Shown piece after piece: positions 1 to 8,866 of a DNA stretch of 22,353 nt. The notes under the pieces are model-generated. The model made no database searches. It saw only the letters and a program-made list of their open reading frames with translations, and was not told the origin of the DNA. The translations under genes and the position numbers were made by a program. Positions within the stretch are counted from its first letter, which is position 1. The number at the start of each line of letters is the position of its first letter. Source of the stretch: Seminavis robusta (lineage: Eukaryota; Bacillariophyta; Bacillariophyceae; Naviculales; Naviculaceae); NCBI GenBank assembly GCA_903772945.1, contig CAICTM010001806.1, positions 1 through 22,353 on the forward strand, written 5' to 3'.

Positions 1-1870
1 GCACCTAGCTGAGTCGTCATCTACTTATTTGCCCAAACAACATGACCTCATCCACTGGCCCAACGTGGAGCCAGCACAAGTAGACAGATGCCTTGGGTAG
101 GGGGGTGAGCACATTATAGGGAACCTGCAGCGCAAAACCTGGGTTACAGGGGCTTACACAGGCTTTTGTCGGTATTGAAACCATTATCACCAAAGGGACC
201 GTGAGGACCAGTTAGATTGCCAGACCAAAGAGTGCTCGCCAGTAAGTGTGTCTGGGTGATCAGGTCCCAAGCTGTGGCAAGGGCCTTGGCATGCAAGGCA
301 AGATGCAGCAGAGCCCGTAGGAGGTGTACTCCTCAGGCTGGACCAGAGCAGGGTGTAACCCATCCAATGCACAAAAATTGTTAGATAGAGGCCAACAAGC
401 AGGCAAAGATGGGGTCAAATGACACACTGGCATTGTGTGGTTCCCAGGAGGGAGGCACAGTGGCTGCTGGAGTGTTGTGGGCTGTTCGAGGGTTGTTGAG
501 TCAATAGAAGGAGGATAAGGGGCACTGGAGTGGGCTGGTGCCAGGGCAGGAGGGGAGATCTGTTGGGGTTGGAGTGTTGTTGTAGGAGTTGGGATGTAGC
601 ATGGTTGATGGTGTGTTGTAGGATAGAGGCGTGCCTGTGTCAAGGGTGAGAACAAAGGCATCCTCCCTGATAGGGTAGGGTGTGATTCGGAAGGGTGTGA
701 TCCTCAAGATGGCTGCATGCTCTAGGAGCTGTTGGCTGATCATCTGGGAGTGGTGTTGTGTAGTCTGCGGAGGATGATGGATGTGGTTGGTTGGGGAGTG
801 TGGGAGTGGGGGATGTCTGGAGGACCTTGGTTTTGAGTGAAGTTGTGGGTAGACATGGGGAAGTCATGTTGGGTGGTAGGTGGGTTGTGGGAGAGTCGTG
901 TATCCTGGAGTATTGACTGTAGTGTCGTTGCTTCAACCGCAAGCAATGGAGGTTGCTTGTGAGTGGCGAGATTATTGATGTAGAAGGGTGTATTCAAGGG
1001 GCAATGCACTGAGGCACTGGTAATCAAGGTTTATATCAAGTTGTTGGTTGTTGTTGCCACTGAATCAAAGGCTGTGGCCAAGTCTGTGCAGTATACCACT
1101 ACCTGCAGGGGAAGATGGTATCAGAGCCAAAGGCTTTTAGGGATTCTTTCAGGGAAACTGGAGAAGTCACACTATAGCCAGTAGAGGCAGTGGTGGGGGA
1201 CCAGGGGTTGTTGTTGGTTGATGGGGCTGTGTTCTGGATGACACTGTGTTGTCTCAAGGGCTGGTACTCAATCTGTTGTAGGACCGATGCACAATGCAAC
1301 AGAGAGTCAAGCCAAGATTTGTGAGAGGTTACTCGATTCAGGTGGAAATGTGGAAAGTCACTGGAGAGTCACTCAACAAATCAATGAGAGAGAGAAGAGT
1401 CAGTTATATGTATTAATATCTATGCCACACCACACTGCAGTTCTGTCTGGGGCTCAATCCTTTGGAGCACACTCTGTAGGAGAGGCAGTAGCAGAGAGGT
1501 GGCTGTGTCATGAAGTGTTGCACAATCTGCCAAACACGCTAGAGGGGCAGCTTTTGTAGTTGTTCTTGTGGGGGTGGGATCCTTTGGAGAGGAGCTGGAT
1601 ATTCCAGGGAGGGGCTGTTGAACTATGAGAGTGCAGCCAAGCCTGGTGATAAAGTTTGAGGAGGACGACTGACTGTAGGGAGCTCTTATGCACCGGTGTA
1701 CTCTTGAACTCAAGTCCTTACAGGAACTCTGTTGTTGTTTGTTGTTCCTCTTGGTGAGGAGTTAGATTCAATGAGGTTGTAACAGAGGTTGTCGATCAGT
1801 CAATCAGTCTGTATAGGGATAGACTGGTTGTATCAGTAGGATCAGGTCCAACTAGGACGTCGGGAGAACC
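1..1870. other. G/T-skewed low-complexity tract, no gene seen
   Basis: The plus strand is strongly enriched in G and T, most clearly from about 450 to 1050, with many TGTTG, GTGGG and GGTTGT runs. Minus-strand reading frames here are open only because of this bias and translate to Pro/Thr/His-rich low-complexity text with no domain. No frame stays convincing across the region, and I see no splice-linked exons, terminal repeats or RNA gene. It may be decayed repeat DNA or a long untranslated region. Confidence 0.5.
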
Positions 1871-2016
1871 ACTAGTGTGCCGGTGAGAAAGTAAGAATAC
1901 AGGTGTAATTCTCTTCTTGGTGGTCACTGCAGTTATCTGTGAAGTCCTTCTTGGGGGCTTCCCCACCACTTGCCCGCGTCATAAAAGCCACTCCGTGGCC
2001 ATAGTTTGCTAAACTA

Positions 2017-2394
2017 ATGAGTATTTTACACCCCACCAGATGGAACCTCTGCTTCCAGCCTGGGAACAATGACTGTGGCAGAAAGAAATGGACTGCCCCC
2101 AAGAGCAGCAAGGACTCGGAGACAAAAAAGTTTGCTACCAAGTACTCAAACTCCAAGGTGGGCAATGCCAAGTATGGAGGTTGGTCCAATGCAGGCCGAA
2201 GGCGCTACAATGCCCTCAAGCTTGAGGTTCAGGATGCCCGTGCCAAGCCCAATGCCCAAGATGCAGAACAACAAATGCTGAAATGGATGTTGCAATATTG
2301 TGGAAAGGAAGACCACCAGCCCGATCCGGATGCCGTGAACAAGAAGAAGAAGAAGGGCAAGCGTTCCTACGATGATCTGGTGGACTGTGACTAG
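2017..2394 (+). CDS. Uncharacterised lysine-rich small protein (possible gene fragment)
   Basis: This 125-codon ORF encodes a basic, soluble protein with no signal peptide or membrane segment. Visible features are a Lys/Ser/Asn-rich middle (about residues 28-50), a GGWSNAGRRRYNAL motif near residue 54, a predicted helical stretch (EVQDARA... to MLQYCGK) and a C-terminal KKKKKGKR run (about residues 109-116) that could serve as a nuclear-localisation signal. A Gly-Gly-Trp plus Arg/Tyr motif followed by a helix resembles a short module I recall from multicopy diatom proteins, but this is not a firm family match. The ATG is preceded in frame by a TAG about four codons upstream, so this is either a small gene or the last exon of a decayed longer one. 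No coding neighbour lies within 1 kb. Confidence 0.5.
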   Translation: MSILHPTRWNLCFQPGNNDCGRKKWTAPKSSKDSETKKFATKYSNSKVGNAKYGGWSNAGRRRYNALKLEVQDARAKPNAQDAEQQMLKWMLQYCGKEDHQPDPDAVNKKKKKGKRSYDDLVDCD

Positions 2395-2647
2395 GGTCCT
2401 TCCAGGTTGTCAATTGGCAGCCAAGGCCCCATTGAATGGGAAGCCCTTGGCCGCCTTTTGATTCCCCTTGGTGCTTTTTGGCAGGGCTTTTGTGAGAAAT
2501 TTGTTGCCCAGTTCTCTCTGTTCGGAAGCCTTCCGGTGCTTTTTCGGTACCCATTGCCTCCCTTTCCTTTTGCTGATCTTGTTAATTTGGTCGGTGGTGG
2601 TTGCCCATCTGGTAGCCTTTTTCACCCCTTTTCACCCCTTTCACCAT

Positions 2648-2676
2648 GAGGATCTTTTACGGTGATCCTCTTTTTT
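2648..2676. repeat. Hairpin followed by T6
   Basis: GAGGATC (2648-2654) and GATCCTC (2664-2670) form a 7-bp stem with a 9-nt loop, immediately followed by six T. Outer TCACC (2641-2645) and GGTGA could extend the pairing. The shape is that of an intrinsic terminator or a structured 3' end, but in a eukaryotic context function is unproven. It lies about 250 bp past the stop of the lysine-rich ORF. Confidence 0.35.
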
Positions 2677-3099
2677 GGTGACTCAGTACTGCTCTATTTG
2701 GATTAGCGTTAACAATCTAGCATTTTGATATTCCCACTCTTATCCTAGTCTTATCTCGTTTTAGCTGGTTTTAGTTGAAACTTGGCCACCTGCAGGTCCC
2801 GTTTTGGTAGGTAACGCCTCTGCGATTAATAGCCCCTCTGTGCAGGATCTATTGTTGTTGGGAATGCATTCTTCATGTTCTGACCATCCAAAAACGGATG
2901 GCGATGTGACTTCTTTTTAGTAGATAATGACTTAACGGTTGGATACACCAATGGGCACAAAGGGTAACATACCACGTACTGAAGTTGTTTCCCCTGCCAG
3001 TAGTAGATTGTAAAGTACGTCACTTCCCAACCTGGAGCACCGGTTGCCTAATTGGAACCTTGGACTTGGTTCAGAAGGAGAGGTTGGGATGTGCTTCCC

Positions 3100-3122
3100 A
3101 AACGAGACCTGAGGTCTCGTTT
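3100..3122. repeat. Inverted repeat, 10-bp perfect arms
   Basis: AAACGAGACC (3100-3109) and GGTCTCGTTT (3113-3122) are perfect reverse complements separated by TGA. No gene is adjacent. It may be a cruciform or a remnant of small mobile-element ends. Confidence 0.6.
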
Positions 3123-3482
3123 TCAGAATTACCTACAATTGCGCTTCTTAGATGCTTGTTTTGCCGCTGTTGGAGGTTGTATTACAGACACCTCAATACA
3201 AATTAGTCGTTTATCCCAATCTAGTTGATAGGGGATATCTATATCTATTCTCTAGTTACATACATGGGGAGTTTAACTGATCTATATGGTCACCCCCTTC
3301 ACTATATCCTTTGAAGTTGAATCAATCCCAGAAAACATGGAGAAAGATCACTTCTTGGAAATAGCTTAACAGTAAAACAGTATTTTACCTTTACACGTCG
3401 ATTAAGGTGGCTGCCGTTGCTGCCTCGCAGCACCATTGCTCTGGTCCAAGGAATTTTCACGAATACTTATCTTGGGATTTCT

Positions 3483-4386
3483 TCAGCTTGGGACACATAG
3501 CGAAAAGGCCCACTGGTAGAAGAAACGGAGTGCACCAATGTCGCCTTGGGGTACTTGGCAACTTGACCCAATTGAGGGATTCTTTTCAAAGGCCAACTGA
3601 ATGCATGTCATGGTTGGAATGTCGACATCTTGTATACTCTCAGGACCGGCTTGATTCATCAAGTCTATATGAAAGGTGAAGAAGCAGTAGAATGCAACAC
3701 TGAGTGAGTTCATTAGTTCAATACAATAAACGTGGCCGGGGCACTTACATCTCTTTAGGTAGTCGCGGAAAGGGGATTTCTTGTTGTTCACGGTGACATC
3801 CCTGGTCTCTTGTGCTATCTTAGAAACCAATGGCCGGAGATCCATGCGGAAAACACTGTCAGTCACACCCAATGCAGTCTCAATGATTGGATCAATGATG
3901 TAATCCATGTAACCCTCCATTGTAGAGTTAAAGAACCGGAAACCAGCCGGAAAAATACTCTTCTGGAGGAACCTGGCAGACCAGAGAAGTATGTGATATA
4001 CTTAGTTTGCATCATGTCGAACAAAACAGCAATGGGATGCATGGATGTCACTACTTACTCGACAACCTTCACTCTAAGGTATTTGCAGTTCTCGGCTGTT
4101 TGGAAATCCCTGTACCCACCTCTGGCCTCAATACGGACTGCCAAATTTGGTCTGTCCCGCTATCAGTTCCAGTGAAACTCTTCTCGTTTTCTTGCAACCA
4201 GGCTTCATAAAGATTGTGGAAGATTCTTTCCATGGCATGGGGTGACACAATTTTGTTCAGATCCTCCATTTTCTTTCTCAAATCTGCAGTGCCTCGTCCT
4301 TCGCTCAAATCCTTTATCCTGCAGCGATAAACTTGAGCTTGATAAGCCCAATAATTGCCTCCACTCTCACCGAGCAAGAAACACAT
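3483..4386 (-). pseudogene. C-terminal exons of an uncharacterised protein, frameshifted
   Basis: At least three exons can be chained on the minus strand. Exon A (4386 down to about 4150) reads from a CFLLGESGGNYWAYQAQ motif to an acidic helix. After a single-base frame change near 4150-4170 the coding frame continues (VRIEARGGYRDF) to a GTAAGT donor at 4058. The best acceptor in frame is CAG at 3973, giving an 86-bp intron and restoring the frame into FLQKSIFPAGFRFFN. A second intron (3665-3748, 84 bp, GTAAGT...ATAG) leads to the last exon, which stops at 3483. The protein is soluble, rich in aromatic residues, with no domain I recognise. Upstream it is separated from its probable N-terminal exon by the repeat-flanked insert. 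The frame change could be a real lesion or a consensus error. The intron calls are better supported than any function. Confidence 0.5.
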
Positions 4387-4402
4387 TTTACAGAAGTTAC
4401 TG
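4323..4402. repeat. 80-bp direct repeat, copy 1 (overlaps start of exon A)
   Basis: This matches 5383-5462 with only about three substitutions over 80 bp. On the minus strand the copy starts at CAGTAACTTC. Here it is preceded by a CTGACTATTAATC stretch that looks like a branch point plus acceptor, so the copy probably begins at a real splice acceptor and covers the first part of an exon. Confidence 0.85.
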
Positions 4403-5134
4403 GATTAATAGTCAGCCCTACTTAGTGATTCCCTCGGTCATCCACAGTAGAGCCAAGGTGTGGATGCTTGTAGTTCGATCCCCAGTCAAGTACTGTACTT
4501 CTGGTAGTAGTATGGGATTCTCACTTCCACCTCCACAAAACTCACATGTCGGCACGGTGCTAGTAAGTATGCTCTAGTTCAATAGCCCATAAGTACTCTC
4601 ATGCATTCTACAAGTCTGTGGTTCCTACACTACAGGGGTAGAGAGTCCCGACACATAATTAGCAAGGTTGCCCCGTGAGTAACCCCCTGCTCCGATAGCA
4701 TCCACACCGTTCCGGGGAAGTGTAGTCTTAATTCCTCGTAACTCGTACCACAATCTTCGTTAAGACTTGGGGGGAGAAGTTCACCTCCAATCGGTGAGAT
4801 CAGTCAAGTCTCACTCGTAAATAGTATATGACGTTCTGCTTAGATAATACCGTAGACTATGGGGGAGTACCCTTCGCCGGATATCTAGTGACCAACATCT
4901 AAGTCCTTCAGAATGGCTCTCTATGCAACAGTTCGTGAGTTCGGAGAAGAACACGTACTAGTATGCCCAACTTCCGTACTAGTACTCGACAGTCAGTTGG
5001 CCCGAAGAACACAGTCTTCACCACGTACGTAAATATCACTCGCAAACACTCGTTCCACCATAGTCCCAGGAATTCTTCACCGTTCCTGGGGGAGCGAATA
5101 CTGCATAGCGAGTTAAGAGAACACGTACCTCTAT

Positions 5135-5148
5135 GACTGACGTCAGTC
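5135..5148. promoter_or_regulatory. 14-bp palindrome with CRE-like core
   Basis: GACTGACGTCAGTC is a perfect palindrome around TGACGTCA, the consensus for bZIP proteins of the CREB/ATF type. In the diatom Phaeodactylum, TGACGT/ACGTCA elements are known CO2/cAMP-responsive sites. Activity here is only an inference. Confidence 0.35.
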
Positions 5149-5166
5149 AGATTCCGAATGAGAACC

Positions 5167-5206
5167 CGAACCTCTATTGACGTACGCGAACCTCTACTGA
5201 CGTACG
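5167..5206. repeat. Two tandem 20-bp repeats
   Basis: Units 5167-5186 and 5187-5206 both read CGAACCTCTAYTGACGTACG and differ at a single base. Each carries TGACGTACG, which matches the core of the palindrome about 20 bp upstream. Confidence 0.8.
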
Positions 5207-5382
5207 TGGGACCAGAAGATCCTTCCGTGACACTCGAAGGCTAGCGCATGATTGCAAGCAGCGCTAAAGCGCAGGAAATTACCTGCAACCACACCAGTAC
5301 CGTGGAATTAGTGCTGGGTGTCTTCACCTGCTCGAACTTGAGATTCACCTCGAGAGACTGCAGAGCTGTTCGGCAATGCGGG

Positions 5383-5462
5383 AGCGATAAAGTTGAGCTT
5401 GATAAGCCCAATAATTGCATTCACTCTCACCGAGCAAGAAACACATTTTACAGAAGTTACTG
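5383..5462. repeat. 80-bp direct repeat, copy 2
   Basis: This is the second copy of the repeat at 4323-4402. On the minus strand it directly abuts the coiled-coil exon (5730-5463) at TGCACAG, so the reading frame of that exon runs into the repeat in a different frame from the one used in copy 1. Confidence 0.85.
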
Positions 5463-5730
5463 TGCAGAGGGCAGCGTGAAGCTTGGTTTCGAGCTGTTGA
5501 ATGGTTTGTCCGAATTGCTGTCTTAGCTGCGCATCTTTGTCGCTGGCTTCTTTCTTGAGCAGTCTCTCCGTTTTGTTGGCCCGTTCCTCCAATGCATTAC
5601 ACCTGCCATTGAGGGATGTAAAGTTGGATATGGCGGCATCATAAAACTTGCTAAACTGTGTTTGTGAAACACCACCTTCTCCTCCTCCAGTTTTCTTGAT
5701 GGTTCCTCCTTTAGTACCCCTTCCTGTCAT
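5463..5730 (-). CDS. N-terminal coiled-coil exon of the disrupted gene
   Basis: From the ATG at 5730 the frame encodes a Gly/Lys-rich head (MTGRGTKGG, then a GGGEGG run), a short hydrophobic-containing region and a heptad-rich coiled coil (about residues 40-85, ALEERANKTERLLKKEA then QLRQQFGQTIQQLETKL). An upstream ATG at 5778 would add 16 residues. The frame stays open through the 80-bp repeat to a stop at 5308, but that tail looks non-native because copy 1 of the repeat is used in another frame by the downstream exons. I infer that this exon was once spliced to the exons at 3483-4386. It could be an oligomerisation domain. Function is unknown. Confidence 0.5.
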
Positions 5731-5778
5731 GGTACTGTTGTTTCTTCCATGGTGGATGCAAGTCAATTTGTGGTGCAA

Positions 5779-6091
5779 TGGATGCTTGGAAGTTCATTGG
5801 CTGATTCCCGCGCTGGTGAAGTTGAAACCTAATTGTGCCCCCCCCCCGCGTGTTTGTTCGAGAAAAAAAAAATGTCATGTTTAGAAGGATCGGACGCAGG
5901 CCTATTCACTAAAAATGATTCCATTCCACTGTGTGGAGCCATCAAAGCTTCCACGCTGTGCAATGAAATGGAATGGAACATGACCTACCTTGTCTCTGCT
6001 TTCAACCAATCTTTCCCCTGCTAGAACACCTGTATTGTACGAAGGCATTGCCGACGAAGTATCTAGGAGAAACGTGGGCTTGGTTTTGGTT
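5779..6091. other. Intergenic, no gene seen
   Basis: This short gap lies upstream of the coiled-coil exon and downstream of the minus-strand pseudogene. It contains a C10 homopolymer followed closely by an A10 run (around 5840-5872), a likely spot for sequencing error. No ORF of interest. Confidence 0.5.
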
Positions 6092-6741
6092 TTAAGAATC
6101 TAGAGCTACAACAGGGTTAAAACGAGTGAGGGGTTCATCGAAGCGGTCCTGGAGTTCATGGGTGACAGCGCGGACACTCCTCTGAGGGAAAAATCCGTGG
6201 CCATAGTTTTGCATAGATGCATTTAGGCCGGTCAAAATGATACGGTATTGGATGTTTCTCATCTCATTGTTGGACATTTGCAAGGCATGGGATGGATCCT
6301 TCCAAAGGCTGACGATCCACTTAAAATTTCCAGTGATGACCATTCTGGATGGTCTCGGTGCGGACGGTGAATTCAGGGCCGTTGAGCTGAAAATAAGTGA
6401 TTTCCACGTATTCGAGTTTGTTGCGTTTGTGTGCCCACATGCGATTGCGTCAGATGCCTTCACCGGCTTGGATGTCTCCGTTCTTGGCCTTGTACACATG
6501 CCGAAAGGTGCTCGTCTTGATGCTGTGTTGTTTGGATTCACAGAGGGCATTCACAAGCTTCGGAATGCTGTCGCGGAAAACAGGAGTGACAAAGTTTCCA
6601 AGGCTTGCCCATGTGTCTTCGGTCATCTTGGTCGCTTTCTTGATGCCGTCCGGGATACGGTCCTTCCCCAGTTGTTTGACGGAGTGTGGCCAGCCACGGA
6701 GATATCGTACGAAAGTCGTAAAGTCGACAAGTAGAACGGAT
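6092..6741 (-). pseudogene. Uncharacterised pseudogene, one nonsense and one frameshift
   Basis: A natural-looking minus-strand protein reads from about 6741 (LLVDFTTFVRYLRGWPHSV) through KATKMTEDTWASLGNF and VYKAKNGDIQAGEGI to a TGA at 6450-6452. It resumes in the same frame (RMWAHKRNKLEYVEITYF) to WKF near 6322, then shifts frame to WIVSLWKDPSHALQMSNNEM and ends at 6092. The TGA would be CGA (Arg) after one reversed transition in a CpG. No start codon or acceptor could be fixed at the upstream end, so it may be the surviving 3' part. No domain is recognised. The plus strand has a clean 165-codon ORF over the same bases, but its composition looks less natural. Confidence 0.45.
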
Positions 6742-6824
6742 TACAGCATGTAATTGACAGGGATCGCATCTCCTCGACAAAGTACAAGTCAAGGAAACAG
6801 ATCCGAGCAACAGCAAACACTACC

Positions 6825-7348
6825 ATGGCTAGAGTCAACTTTCGCGGCATCAATCTCCATGAAGACCTTGAATTTTACGTGACCGAGGTGACTTCTATCC
6901 AGGCTCCAACGGCGGTGAAATGAAGTACATTATTGGACCTAATACGGACAATTTCTTGGTGGTGTATTGGTATGATGCGAAGGATGAAATCGTAACGGCG
7001 TACCCAAAGAACTTTGACACTCGAGGGCTACTCCAAGAAGCCATGGTGGCTCTTCAGGGATTCCTTTCGCTTCCTTATACTGTTAGCGATGGTACTTACG
7101 CTGATCCGATTGTCATTGGATTGAGAGTGTATGGATGCTTCGCTGTGAGCGCCTATCGACTTCAGGTAGCTCATTTTTGTGAGGTTGGGTTCCTGCTGCC
7201 ATTAGTTAAACAAACTGACGTTTGTTGTTTTCGATCATTGATGAATTGATGGATTGACTGCTTTAGTCGAAATTTGGATTTCCTCTTGTAGGAGGTAGTC
7301 ACCATGAGAGTAGAAGAAGGATGGCACAACTGTAGGTTCATTCGATGA
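6825..7348 (+). CDS. Two-exon uncharacterised small protein with an internal frameshift
   Basis: The ATG at 6825 sits in an ACCATGG context and starts MARVNFRGINLHEDLEFYV. That frame closes at 6924, but a single-base shift near 6880-6895 leads into DFYPGSNGGEMKYIIGPN, which stays open to YRLQ at 7165. A GT donor at 7166 and TTGTAG acceptor ending at 7291 define a 126-bp intron. Exon 2 (7292-7348, phase 0) reads EVVTMRVEEGWHNCRFIR and stops at TGA. The product is about 160 residues, soluble, mixed alpha/beta in appearance, with hydrophobic strands such as NFLVVYWYDA. I do not recognise the family. Its last exon overlaps antisense with the end of the neighbouring minus-strand ORF. Confidence 0.5.
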
Positions 7349-8217
7349 CTAGTGCAGCCTTTTGCGGTGCTCTGTTTAGTGACATTCCTTGTCGCCGTCT
7401 CAAGGAATCGCGACTGACGTTGCTTTGTCGAGGAGTGCATTGTTTCCGATTTGGTAGAAGACAGCCGGGGCCATGCAGCTTCATCGCGACTGTCAATAAA
7501 TGGTTGCTGCGGTTTGATGATTGGTGGATCGATTGCGTTGAGTGGGCTCATCGTTGATCGGTCGTTGTGTCTGGATTTTCGCTGTGTCTTGTTGCGCCTC
7601 GGAGCATCTTTGTGGGACGAACCGTCCCACACAACGGGCGTGGTACCATGATTGGCTAGGACTGGTGGTAGTGGTAACAGTTGCACCGTGATAGGAGACG
7701 ACTTGGGTCTACGATTTCTTGTTGATCGAATCTTTACTGACTTCCTTGCGCTGTTGTGGTTGGATCTAGGTGGTGTAATCGCAATGGAGTCATCAGCCAG
7801 CGATGCTGTGCCCATTGTGCCCGTGGTCAAGATTGAATTGTCATCATCATGTAGAGACTCATCCTTCAAGAGGAATTCTTGCAGCCAGTGATCAGAGTCC
7901 GCCAATGTGGAGAAGCGATTTGTATTATCCCGTGAAGGAGCCACGGCAGTCTGCATTGTGTTAATCTTGTTCTTGGAGGTGACGTTGCGGCCTTTGGGAA
8001 CGAAAATAAAGCCATCCGATGTAGTCTGATCATGGTCATTGTTAGATAATTTCGATTAAAAATCACGGCTAGCCGGCACGGATAATGATGGTTTCGGATC
8101 CGCTGGTGTTGCTTCCAATGGTGGTCCTGTTCCAGCATCCTTCGAACGTCGTGATGCCATGTCTTCTTTCTCCTTACTACCTCGCGAATGGCAGCGGAAT
8201 GGACCGAGAGACGCCAT
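7171..8217 (-). pseudogene. Disordered Ser/Thr/Arg-rich protein with one nonsense codon
   Basis: The ATG at 8217 (CACCATGGC context) opens a frame of 349 codons broken only by a TAA at 8056-8058. Before it the protein reads MASLGPFRCHSRGSKEKED and a Pro-rich stretch. After it come SKLSNNDHDQTTSDGFIFVP, an RFSTLADSDHWLQEFLL motif and a long basic, Ser/Thr/Arg-rich, probably disordered region. The body has no detectable catalytic motif. The final 60 codons overlap antisense with the intron and last exon of the plus-strand gene, so the true 3' end may come earlier through an unseen intron. The TAA could be a C-to-T change from CAA. A truncated 53-residue product, or restart at a later ATG (7956), is also possible. 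No family assigned. Confidence 0.45.
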
Positions 8218-8722
8218 GGTGGCTGTTTTTCTCTTGGGTGGATACGAAACGGCCAGTTTTACTATAGGATAAACAGTACAAATTAACGCGTCAGTGTGCG
8301 TCCTGAAAAGGGGATTCTAGATTGCGCAGATCTAGAATTGTACTTATGGCATTCTTGTAAAATGCTGCAGGGCTGGTAAAATTAGCAACGATACGATCAC
8401 AAGATTGCGGGTGATGGAAAGTTGGAATTATGACCAGTCCAGGGAAGAAAGGAAGTACAATGAGCTCACAGCAAGGAGAGGTACAGCTAATAACTAGATC
8501 AGGACCCCCCAACCCCCACGCAAGCAAGCTGCACGAATATAAAATATTACTTGCGCGAACATAGAAAATAAAACATAAAATATTTGCCGTCCTGTTTCCC
8601 TCCTGCTATCCATTCAGTTGTGCGAAGTGGGTGCATATTTTTGTCACAGGCAATCGAGTATAGAAGTTAACTGGCAGTACCTGTGCCTTAAACAAGCATA
8701 GAATTCCACGATGGTGAAGTGC
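8218..8722. other. Intergenic, no gene seen
   Basis: This stretch separates the divergent genes starting at 8217 (minus) and 8856 (plus), so it probably holds both promoters. I see an inverted repeat at 8314-8338 and an AT-rich TAAAATATT tract near 8538-8583, but no clear TATA or initiator assignment. Confidence 0.4.
8314..8338. repeat. Inverted repeat, 9-bp perfect arms
   Basis: ATTCTAGAT (8314-8322) and ATCTAGAAT (8330-8338) are perfect reverse complements with a 7-nt spacer. It lies between two divergent genes and could be a palindromic protein-binding site. Confidence 0.6.
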
Positions 8723-8866
8723 TCCACGATGCATTGAGCATGGCCGTGGACTGTTCTATGCAGCACAGTATTAGAGACTGGAGTCTCCACAATGCATTGA
8801 GCGTGGCCGTGGACTTCCCCGCTGTTTCTATGCCAGTCTCCACGATGCATTGAGCATGGCCGTGGA
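8723..8866. repeat. Three hairpin repeats upstream of and at a start codon
   Basis: A 28-bp unit TCCACGATGCATTGAGCATG then GCCGTGGA occurs at 8723-8750, 8786-8813 (two substitutions) and 8839-8866. Each copy folds as an outer TCCACG/CGTGGA stem with an inner ATGC/GCAT stem around ATTGA; copy 2 loses part of the stems. Spacers are 35 and 25 bp. The first copy contains an ATG (8740) opening a short upstream frame; the third contains the ATG (8856) of the plus-strand gene. Confidence 0.85.

Larger units (their letters stand above)
2395..3482. other. Gene-free stretch with hairpins
   Basis: I find no convincing ORF here on either strand. It contains two tandem copies of TTCACCCCTT (2621-2640), a hairpin at 2648-2670 followed by a T run, and a 10-bp-arm inverted repeat at 3100-3122. 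The rest is AT-rich intergenic sequence. Confidence 0.5.
4403..5382. other. 980-bp insert between 80-bp repeats, no ORF, CRE-like palindromes
   Basis: This segment separates the two 80-bp repeat copies and interrupts a minus-strand gene. It has no convincing coding frame beyond short runs. It is rich in short ACGTAC, TGACGT and GAACACGTAC words. At 5135-5148 there is a 14-bp perfect palindrome GACTGACGTCAGTC containing TGACGTCA, followed by two tandem 20-mers at 5167-5206. No transposase or terminal inverted repeat of a known type is visible, so it may be a non-autonomous element or the diverged remainder of a local duplication. Confidence 0.5.

Noticed and set aside
4455..4500. tRNA-like B box (AGTTCGATCCC) suggesting a tRNA gene or SINE
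   Set aside because: The bases on either side cannot form a T-stem or acceptor stem, and no A box at the right distance is convincing.
1992..6209. Shared 16-mer TCCGTGGCCATAGTTT at 1992-2007 and 6194-6209
   Set aside because: The match does not extend on either side; probably chance or a tiny remnant.
6237..6734. Clean 165-codon plus-strand ORF
   Set aside because: It mirrors the minus-strand pseudogene; the minus-strand protein has a more natural mix of Lys, Asn, Thr and aromatic residues. I could not exclude it fully.
8723..8866. CRISPR-like array
   Set aside because: Only three units with unequal spacers, a self-complementary repeat overlapping a start codon, no cas genes and a eukaryotic context.
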